Positions 1 through 6,100 of a stretch of 6,263 bases of DNA are shown in pieces. The notes under the pieces were generated by a model, which did no database searches, had not been told where the DNA came from, and worked only from the letters and a program-made list of their open reading frames with translations. The DNA lies in NCBI GenBank assembly GCA_009780875.1, contig WQZE01000067.1:1-6263 (forward strand), given 5' to 3'. The DNA comes from Bacillota bacterium (GTDB lineage: Bacteria; Bacillota; Clostridia; Christensenellales; Pumilibacteraceae). Numbering within the stretch: position 1 is the first letter of the stretch; every line of letters begins with the position of its first letter. The translations under genes and the position numbers were made by a program.

Positions 1-780
1 TTTCATATCTACAAAGGGCTTTTTGCAAGGCTTGAAAGAGCGGTCACCAATTTGATGCTTGATACGCATACGCAAAATGGGTACACCGAGATTTTGCCAC
101 CGTTTTTGGTCAATCGTACCAGTATGTACGGCACAGGACAATTGCCCAAGTTTGAGGATGGCAGTTTTTGTGTGCAGGATACGCCGTTCTTTTTGGTGCC
201 CACCGCCGAAGTGCCGGTCACCAATATGCATAGGGATGAGATATTGGAGTCCAAAGATTTGCCCATCAAGTATTGTGCCTATACTGCGTGTTTTCGCAAA
301 GAGGGTGGCAGTGCGGGTAGAGACACCAGGGGATTGATTAGACAGCACCAGTTCAATAAAGTGGAACTTGTCAAGTTTTGTGAACCTGAAAAGAGTTACC
401 AAGAGTTGGAACAACTCACCCAAGATGCGGAAAGAATTTTGCAATTGCTCAAACTACCGTATCGTGTGGTCACGCTTTGTAGCGGCGACCTTGGGTTTAG
501 CAGTGCCAAAACCTATGATATTGAAGTATGGATGCCCTCTTACAACCGCTATGTGGAGATATCTTCTTGTTCCAATTTTGAGGATTATCAAGCAAGGCGG
601 ATGGCTATCAGGTACCGTGACAAAGACGGCAAACCAAGGCTTGTTCATACACTCAATGGGAGCGGATTGGCGGTGGGGCGTACGGTGGCTGCCGTGATGG
701 AAAACTATCAAAACAAAGATGGAAGCATTGCTGTACCCGAGGTTTTGCAACCCTATATGGGCACAAAAATCATTCAATAA
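1..780 (+). CDS. serS: Seryl-tRNA synthetase, C-terminal part (5' end outside window)
   Basis: This cytoplasmic class II aminoacyl-tRNA synthetase charges tRNA-Ser with serine using ATP. The reading frame is already open at base 1 and runs to TAA at 778-780, giving 259 residues. Family members are about 420-430 residues, so the N-terminal coiled-coil tRNA-binding arm and the start lie to the left of the window. Visible catalytic-core landmarks are a motif 1 region (GYTEILPPFLVN and the MYGTGQLPKF that follows), the serine-binding TAEVP at 202-216, motif 2 starting FRKEGGSAGRDTRG at 292 and continuing through RQHQFNKVEL, and motif 3 (NGSGLAVGRTVAAVMENYQ) from 655. Motif 2 is more often FRSEAGS; here Lys and Gly replace Ser and Ala, but the invariant Arg and Glu remain. 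The C-terminal end (VPEVLQPYMG) is typical of the family. The next gene follows 21 bases downstream. Identification is firm from the motifs; only the missing 5' end limits it. Confidence 0.97.
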   Translation, partial: FHIYKGLFARLERAVTNLMLDTHTQNGYTEILPPFLVNRTSMYGTGQLPKFEDGSFCVQDTPFFLVPTAEVPVTNMHRDEILESKDLPIKYCAYTACFRKEGGSAGRDTRGLIRQHQFNKVELVKFCEPEKSYQELEQLTQDAERILQLLKLPYRVVTLCSGDLGFSSAKTYDIEVWMPSYNRYVEISSCSNFEDYQARRMAIRYRDKDGKPRLVHTLNGSGLAVGRTVAAVMENYQNKDGSIAVPEVLQPYMGTKIIQ

Positions 781-786
781 AAAACA

Positions 787-796
787 CAAGATGGAA
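787..796 (+). promoter_or_regulatory. Weak ribosome-binding leader for the 802 gene
   Basis: CAAGATGGAA lies directly ahead of the ATG at 802, with CAAG starting exactly 15 bases upstream. Only GGA matches a Shine-Dalgarno core, so binding would be weak on its own. The same CAAGAT(G/A)G block at the same distance precedes the starts at 2378 and 3141, which supports the choice of 802. The ATG at 791 inside this leader reads only four codons before TGA and is not a useful start. Confidence 0.45.
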
Positions 797-801
797 ACAA
801 T

Positions 802-1530
802 ATGATTCTCAAACACTTTGTCAAGGGCATTGCAGCCCTCATCAACGGAATAGCAAGGGCGATAGCCTCGTTGCTTGTCGTATTTTGGCTTTGGATTCCC
901 GCTGTTTGGTGCGTGGGTTTTTATGTCATATGCTTTTTGATGGGCTATGATATGGTCAAGTATGCCAATGTTTTTTATATCGGGCTTGCAGTCAGTGGGG
1001 CTGTGAGTATTTTGTGTGTCTCAAAAAAAGGGCTTGGCAAAAAAATTCCGCTCAAAGCACCAGAAACGCCTGCACCCAACGGGTTTGCAGGGTATCACAA
1101 TGTGCCCCCGCCCTCCATCTACAATGTCAATCAAATGTATCCACCGCCTTCGCAGCAACCACTGATGCCCAGTGGCTTTGGTCAGCAGCCGTTTGTGGGG
1201 ATGGGGGCACCTGTGCCCAATATGCCTTATGGTGCACCTGTCCAAGGCGTAGTGCCACCCGCACAAGCCTATGCAAGCAATGAGCCATCAGGCGGCAATG
1301 TCTATGGGCAAGAGAGTGTGTCGCCGCCTTCTCTCCAACCATCCCAAGCACCCTATGGACCCTCACCAGCGGTTCAAGAGGAAATCCAATACCCCTTGAT
1401 TTTTGCATCTAGACAGTATCCCAATGTGATTATTAGGGAGTTTGTGGATAGATTGGAGTACTACGGCAGAGACGGCAGACAGTTGTACAGTTTGGGGGTA
1501 CAGTTCAAAGAGGGAAGCGAGGCGGCCTAA
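802..1530 (+). CDS. Two-helix membrane protein with Pro/Gln-rich linker and C-terminal module (uncharacterised)
   Basis: I do not recognise this 242-residue protein as a named family. It has three visible parts. Residues 1-75 hold two hydrophobic segments (about 21-46 and 56-73) separated by a short polar stretch, so the protein is an integral membrane protein without a cleavable signal peptide. Residues about 85-195 form a low-complexity region rich in Pro, Gln, Gly, Ala and Ser, with recurring PYG and VPP-like words, probably a disordered linker. Residues about 196-237 form a compact, non-repetitive end (starting QYPLIFASRQYPNVIIREF, with DRLEYYGRDG after it) that looks like a small beta-rich folded module. 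A positively charged KKGLGKK after helix two suggests, by the positive-inside rule, that the tail is cytoplasmic. The gene lies 21 bases after serS and 9 bases before the next gene, which fits co-transcription. Coding status is supported by consistent codon use and clean spacing; no function is proposed. Confidence 0.85.
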   Translation: MILKHFVKGIAALINGIARAIASLLVVFWLWIPAVWCVGFYVICFLMGYDMVKYANVFYIGLAVSGAVSILCVSKKGLGKKIPLKAPETPAPNGFAGYHNVPPPSIYNVNQMYPPPSQQPLMPSGFGQQPFVGMGAPVPNMPYGAPVQGVVPPAQAYASNEPSGGNVYGQESVSPPSLQPSQAPYGPSPAVQEEIQYPLIFASRQYPNVIIREFVDRLEYYGRDGRQLYSLGVQFKEGSEAA

Positions 1531-1533
1531 GGG
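1529..1533 (+). promoter_or_regulatory. Possible Shine-Dalgarno for a TTG start at 1540
   Basis: AAGGG lies 6 bases ahead of TTG at 1540 and overlaps the stop codon of the preceding gene. It is a partial match to AAGGAGG. The alternative starts, ATG at 1564 and ATG at 1567, have no recognisable Shine-Dalgarno upstream, so the site mildly favours 1540. The choice changes the protein by only 8 or 9 residues. Confidence 0.35.
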
Positions 1534-1539
1534 CATTCG

Positions 1540-2127
1540 TTGCAATCAACTTTTTTGGTCAAGATGATGAAATATTTTACAAAAAGCCTAGGGGTTTACA
1601 AAAGGTCGTTGCACATTATCCTTTTGCTCAACCTTGTCCCAGCCTTGCTTTGTGGTCTCTATGCTACGCCTTTCAAAAGCGTATATTTTTTGGCTGATTA
1701 TGGCAACTTGGCATCGGGTAATTTTTTTGACATTTTGGGAATTATGTTTGATTTGCCCAACTTTGTGAGGATTTATCCCATCTTGTTGCTTGTGGTCGTA
1801 GTGGTGTTGTTTTTTGCTTTGGGGTTTAGTGTCTATGAGAGATACTTGCGGATAGGCAAGATGACCTTGGCACAACCGATGGGGGGAATCAATATCACAC
1901 TGCTACCCACCCTTGTGACGCTGGGGCTTGTCACGATTTTTATGTGCTTGTTCAAGGTGGTGATTGCAAGCATTGCGACCCTCTTGCATTTGCTTTTGAG
2001 TGGAGTGGGCGTGGTGGTCACTACCGCCAATTTGGTTGCTTTGTCTGTGATTTGTGTGCTGGCTTTTTTGGCGTGTATGGGTCTGTTTTTGTGGTTGTTT
2101 TTGTTGATGCCCACAATGACCATTTAG
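1540..2127 (+). CDS. Multi-helix membrane protein, 5' part of a frameshifted gene (uncharacterised)
   Basis: The open frame encodes 195 residues from TTG at 1540 (187 from ATG at 1564) and ends at TAG 2125-2127. It is very hydrophobic, with membrane segments at about residues 26-44, 79-97, 121-150 and 155-190. A conserved-looking amphipathic stretch with charged residues (YERYLRIGKMTLAQPMGG, about 99-116) sits between the second and third. The frame ends abruptly inside what looks like a continuing membrane protein (LLMPTMTI, stop). The sequence just after it, read one base forward, continues as a polar loop and two more helices up to 2362. A reconstructed product would have about 273 residues and six helices. 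I therefore read this as the front part of a gene broken by a single-base shift, either by mutation or by sequence error. No family name or function is recognised. The position between two other membrane-protein genes suggests the same transcript. Confidence 0.75.
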   Translation: MQSTFLVKMMKYFTKSLGVYKRSLHIILLLNLVPALLCGLYATPFKSVYFLADYGNLASGNFFDILGIMFDLPNFVRIYPILLLVVVVVLFFALGFSVYERYLRIGKMTLAQPMGGINITLLPTLVTLGLVTIFMCLFKVVIASIATLLHLLLSGVGVVVTTANLVALSVICVLAFLACMGLFLWLFLLMPTMTI

Positions 2128-2362
2128 TGGGTATCAGTTTAGGGACTCTGTCAATTATGCGATACGACTTGCCTACAAAGATTTTTGGCGGTTTTATTTG
2201 TCTACGGTGGTCTTGCTTGTCGTGCTTATGACCGTGCAAGTGGTGGTGGCTCAATTGATTACAAGTCTTCTTGCCTTGATTGCATTGCACACCCTATTGT
2301 ATTTGTTGTTGTTTAGTTTTTTGCAGTGTTATGTGGTGATTGCCTATGACCAACTGAGATAG
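2123..2362 (+). pseudogene. 3' remainder of the frameshifted membrane-protein gene
   Basis: In the frame one base ahead of 1540-2127, this stretch reads 79 residues from TTT at 2123 to TAG at 2360-2362. It begins FSGYQFRDSVNYAIRLAYKD, a polar loop, followed by FWRFYLSTVV, two hydrophobic helices (about 28-50 and 52-72 of this piece) and the end VVIAYDQLR. There is no ATG, GTG or TTG and no ribosome-binding site near its beginning; the first possible start is a TTG well inside the first helix. That argues against an independent gene. Composition, hydrophobic pattern and the exact junction with the preceding frame all fit a C-terminal continuation. The frame is closed upstream by TGA at 2117-2119, which limits the shift point to a few bases. 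Whether the gene is truly dead, is read by ribosomal frameshifting, or only looks broken because of an indel error cannot be told from the sequence. Confidence 0.7.
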
Positions 2363-2374
2363 CAAGATGGAGAG
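2363..2374 (+). promoter_or_regulatory. Ribosome-binding site that decides the TTG start at 2378
   Basis: CAAGATGGAGAG lies directly after the preceding TAG. GGAG at 2369-2372 is a good Shine-Dalgarno, 5 bases ahead of TTG at 2378. The CAAG begins exactly 15 bases before the start, as it does ahead of 802 and 3141. The only ATG nearby (2367) is out of frame with the downstream protein and stops after ten codons. No other ATG, GTG or TTG in the right frame precedes the conserved core. Confidence 0.6.
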
Positions 2375-2377
2375 ATT

Positions 2378-3097
2378 TTGGAAAATTGGGAGCAGATAGA
2401 GCAAGACAAAAGAGGCACGGATACAAGCCCAAGTGAGATACAACAGAGCAAGAACCAAATTGCGTATTCCAAGCACGAAGAGCAAGCCAACATTTGGAGT
2501 CATTTTTTGGGTGCGGTGTTGGCTTTGGTGGGTGCGGGCGTGTTGCTTGCCAAGGTTTTGCGTGAGGGGAGAGAATCCTCGCAGGGATTGGGACTTGGGG
2601 CTTTGGTTGTCTATGTGTTTTGCACCGTGTTGATGTTTGCAATGTCGGCATTGTATCACAAAATGCCTTATGGTTCTACACGGAGAGTTGTTTTTAGGCG
2701 ATTTGACCATTGCAGCATTGCCTTGTTGATAGCGGGGACCTATGCTCCTTTTATGGTACTGGGGCTTGGTGGGACCTGGGGACTTGTGATAGAGGTCATA
2801 GAGATTGTTTTGTGTGTTTTGATTGTGACACTCAATGCGGTCAATGTGCACAAGTATAGAGTGGTATCCATCATTGCCTATGTGCTGATGGGATGGATGT
2901 GTGTGTTGGCGGTCTACCCATTGGCTATGAAAATCGGCGTGCGGTCGCTTTGGGTGCTGGGGCTTGGTGGATTGTTTTATACGGGTGGCATTGCTTTTTA
3001 CAAGGTCAAAAAAATCCCATTCAATCACGCCATTTGGCATCTTTGTGTGTTGCTAGGGGCTTTGTGTATGTGGCTGTCCATCTATTGGTTTGTGTAG
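2378..3097 (+). CDS. Hemolysin III / PAQR-family membrane protein
   Basis: This 239-residue integral membrane protein belongs to the bacterial hemolysin III (YqfA/PAQR-like) family. The family has seven transmembrane helices and a membrane-embedded site thought to bind a metal; some members resemble ceramidase-like hydrolases, but the bacterial role is poorly defined and the haemolysin name should not be taken as proof of toxicity. Family landmarks are visible in order: EEQANIWSHFLG (34-45), with the E, N and SH positions; MSALYH (89-94); FRRFDHCSIALLIAGTYAPF (106-125), carrying the conserved Asp; and HAIWH (217-221) in the last helix, giving the HxxxH pair. His94, His217 and His221 are the expected metal ligands. 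The first 30 residues are hydrophilic and charged (MENWEQIEQDKRG), longer than in many relatives of about 215 residues. The start is TTG, chosen on ribosome-binding-site evidence. The gene begins 15 bases after the frameshifted membrane-protein gene and ends 43 bases before ileS. The family assignment is secure; the substrate is unknown. Confidence 0.93.
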   Translation: MENWEQIEQDKRGTDTSPSEIQQSKNQIAYSKHEEQANIWSHFLGAVLALVGAGVLLAKVLREGRESSQGLGLGALVVYVFCTVLMFAMSALYHKMPYGSTRRVVFRRFDHCSIALLIAGTYAPFMVLGLGGTWGLVIEVIEIVLCVLIVTLNAVNVHKYRVVSIIAYVLMGWMCVLAVYPLAMKIGVRSLWVLGLGGLFYTGGIAFYKVKKIPFNHAIWHLCVLLGALCMWLSIYWFV

Positions 3098-3140
3098 CAA
3101 AAAGAGTAGAACAAGTTGCAATTTGCAAGATAGGTGATAT
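3098..3140 (+). other. 43-base gap ahead of ileS, without a T-box or terminator
   Basis: This is the longest gap in the window. It contains a small inverted repeat, TTGCA-ATT-TGCAA (3116-3128), too short and lacking a following T run, so not a terminator. It is far too short for a T-box leader, which many Bacillota use ahead of ileS. No convincing -35/-10 pair is visible. Expression of ileS therefore probably depends on read-through from upstream or on a promoter inside the preceding gene. Confidence 0.5.
3126..3138 (+). promoter_or_regulatory. Strong Shine-Dalgarno for ileS
   Basis: AGGTGAT at 3132-3138 is a full match to part of the extended consensus AAGGAGGTGATC, although its spacing to the ATG at 3141 is short when counted from the end of the match. 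It sits within the leader CAAGATAGGTGAT, whose CAAG starts 15 bases before the start codon. It is the best ribosome-binding site in the window and fixes the ileS start. Confidence 0.75.
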
Positions 3141-6100
3141 ATGTATCAAAAAGTAGATTCAAATTTGGACTCGCAAGAGAGAGAGCAAGAAGTCATAGCG
3201 TTTTGGAAACAAAACCAAATTTTTGAAAAAAGTATGGAACAAAGGGCTGGTTGCCCTGAGTTTAGTTTTTATGATGGACCTCCCACCGCCAATGGCAAGC
3301 CACACATTGGGCATATTTTGACACGGGTCATGAAAGACATTGTGCCCAGATACAAAACGATGAAAGGGCATTTGGTACGCAGAAAAGCGGGATGGGACAC
3401 GCACGGTTTGCCCGTGGAACTTGAAGTTGAGAAGACTTTGGGAATCAATGGCAAACCGCAAATTGAGCAGTACGGCGTGCAAAAGTTTATTCAAAAATGC
3501 AAGGACAGCGTTTTTGTATACAAAGATTTGTGGCAAAAAATGAGCGAAAGGGTCGGGTATTGGGTGGATATGGACCATCCGTATGTGACCTATGAAGACA
3601 ACTATATTGAGTCGGTTTGGTGGAGTCTTTCTGAGATACACAAAAAGGGGCTTTTGTACAAAGGACACAAGGTGGTGCCCTATTGTTGCAGGTGTGGCAC
3701 CAGTCTATCAAGTCACGAAGTGGCACAAGGATACAAAGATGTAGAGGACCGTACCGTAGTGGTGGCGTTTGACTTGGTGGGGAGTGAGGAGAGCGTTTTG
3801 GCGTGGACAACCACACCTTGGACTTTGCCATCCAATGTGGCTTTGGCGGTTGGCAAAAAACACGAGTACTCGCTTGTTGTGAGTGAGGGCAAAAAGTATT
3901 GGGTGGCAAGTGCCTTGGTGACAAGACATTTTGAAGAGGGAAAGTACACGATTGCCAAAACGGTCAAAGGTGATTTTTTGGCGGGCAAGCAATATGAGCC
4001 GCTTTATCCGTCCTATGCACCCAAAAAAAGCAAGGACACGGTACAACACATTGTGGTGTGTGCTGATTTTGTGACACTTGATGATGGTACCGGAGTTGTG
4101 CACATTGCACCGGCTTATGGGGACGACGATGCACAGGTAGGCAAGCAATATGGTTTGTCTTTTGTGCAGGCGGTGGGTGACCGTGGCGAATTTGACAACG
4201 GGCAATTTGCTGGTCTCAAATTCAAAGAGTCTGACAAGCACATTATCAAGGACCTCAAAACAAGAGGCAAGTTGTATAGAGAGATACGGCACACGCATAG
4301 TTATCCACATTGTTGGCGTTGCGATACGCCTTTGATGTATTTTGCAAGACCGACTTGGTTTATTGCAATGTCTCAGTTGCGGGAAAAATTGGTGGCAAAC
4401 AACAAGACCATCCATTGGTTGCCCGGCAGTGTGGGCAGTGGGCGGATGGAAAACTTTTTGGACAATGTCATTGACTGGGGCTTGTCCAGAGAGCGGTATT
4501 GGGGCACGCCGTTGCCTTTGTGGGTGTGTGACAAGTGTGGAGATATTCACGCTGTGGGCAGCAAAGCCGAACTCAAACAATTGGGCAAGTTGAATGCAGA
4601 CATAGAACTCCACAAGCCGTATGTGGACAAGGTAGAGTGGGCGTGCAAGTGTGGCGGCACAATGAAAAGAACCCCAGAGGTCATTGATTGCTGGTATGAT
4701 TCTGGTGCGATGCCTTTTGCACAATATCACTATCCTTTTGAAAACAAAGAGATATTTGACAAGACCTATCCTGCCGATTTTATCAGTGAGGCGATTGACC
4801 AAACGAGAGGGTGGTTTTATACACTCTCTGCAATTTCTACGCTTTTGTTTGACAAAGCGGCTTTCAAAAACTGTATCGTGCTTGGGCATGTCTGTGACAA
4901 AAATGGGCAAAAAATGTCCAAACACAAGGGCAATGTGGTGGACCCGTGGAGCGTGTTGGACGCACACGGTGCGGATGCCGTGCGGTGGTATTTTTGTGTA
5001 GGGTCGGCTCCGTGGCTGCCCTCTCGGTTTCATATGGATGCCGTTGTAGAGGTCAAACGCAAATTTTTGGGGACGCTCCAAAATGTGTACTCGTTTTTTG
5101 TGTTGTATGCAGAGATTGATAAATTTGACCCAAGCAAGCACAAAATGAGCAGCAATCTGTGCCTGATGGACAAGTGGGTGCTCTCCAAACTCAACACATT
5201 GATAGACACCGTGTCACACAATTTGGATGAGTACAAGATTTTTGAGAGTGCGAGAGAGTTGGCGGTGTTTGTGGATGAGTTGTCCAATTGGTATGTGCGT
5301 AGGTCAAGAGAGCGGTTTTGGGCCAAAGGGATGGGCAAGGACAAAGTGGACGCCTATTTGACATTGCACACCGTACTCAAAGTGTTGTCTCAATTGATTG
5401 CACCCTTTGTACCGTTTTTGGCAGAGAGTATGTGGCAAAATATTGTCAGGAGCGTGGACAAAAAAGAAAAAATCAGTGTGCATTTGAGTGACTATCCTCT
5501 TGTAAACAAAAAACAAATTTTTGCAAGTGTAGAAGAGCAAATGCAGATTGTGTTGACCATTGTGGAGAACGGGCGTAGCGCAAGGAGTGCTGCCAATATC
5601 AAAAACCGTCAACCGCTGTCCAAGGCGTATATTAGTGGCAAAAACAAAGAAGATATCAATGCTGAGATGGTGGGCATCATACGAGAGGAACTCAATGTAG
5701 AGAGCATTGAGTTTACCAAAGATGATAGCAAGTTTGTGACCTATGAGTGCAAACCGCAACTCAAAACCTTGGGTGCCAAGTACGGCTCCAAATTGGGGAT
5801 TGTGCGTGAGTTTCTCAATCAAAAAGCCACGCATATTGTGGACTATTTCAAAACCAAGGCAAATCAGTTGACGGTGTACAAAGACAAAGTGGACGACCTT
5901 GAAATTGAACTTTTGGAAAGTGATGTGTTGGTTTCCATCAAGTCCGTAGAGGGCTATGTCTCCGCAAGTGACCGTGGCATTGTGGTGTCGCTAGATACCC
6001 GGTTGGATGATGCCTTGATAGAAAAAGGACTCGTGAGAGAAATCACGAGCAAAATACAGTCTCTCCGCAAAGATAGCAACTTTGATGTGATGGACAAAAT

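Noticed and set aside
454..816. Antisense open frame overlapping the end of serS
   Set aside because: It is codon-aligned with serS and has no ribosome-binding site or domain; it is a shadow of the synthetase gene.
1066..1390. Pro/Gln-rich stretch as a possible tandem repeat array
   Set aside because: Words such as PYG and VPP recur irregularly, but no fixed repeat unit or period is visible at the DNA level; it is low-complexity coding sequence.
1944..2231. Forward open frame overlapping the frameshift region in the third frame
   Set aside because: It reads Cys- and Gly-rich, unlike the neighbouring membrane protein, and competes with the much better continuation in the frame ending at 2362.
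2294..3040. Antisense open frame of 248 codons opposite the hemolysin III gene
   Set aside because: It is also codon-aligned with the sense gene and explained by the same codon bias. Its protein is rich in His, Gln and Lys with no recognisable domain.
3116..3128. Inverted repeat TTGCA-ATT-TGCAA as a possible terminator before ileS
   Set aside because: It has only five base pairs, an AT-rich stem and no T run after it.
3708..5141. Antisense open frame of 477 codons opposite ileS
   Set aside because: It is codon-aligned with ileS, so its stops would need in-frame TTA, CTA or TCA on the sense strand. TTA is absent and the other two are rare, which explains its length. The product shows no motifs, and ileS is clearly real.
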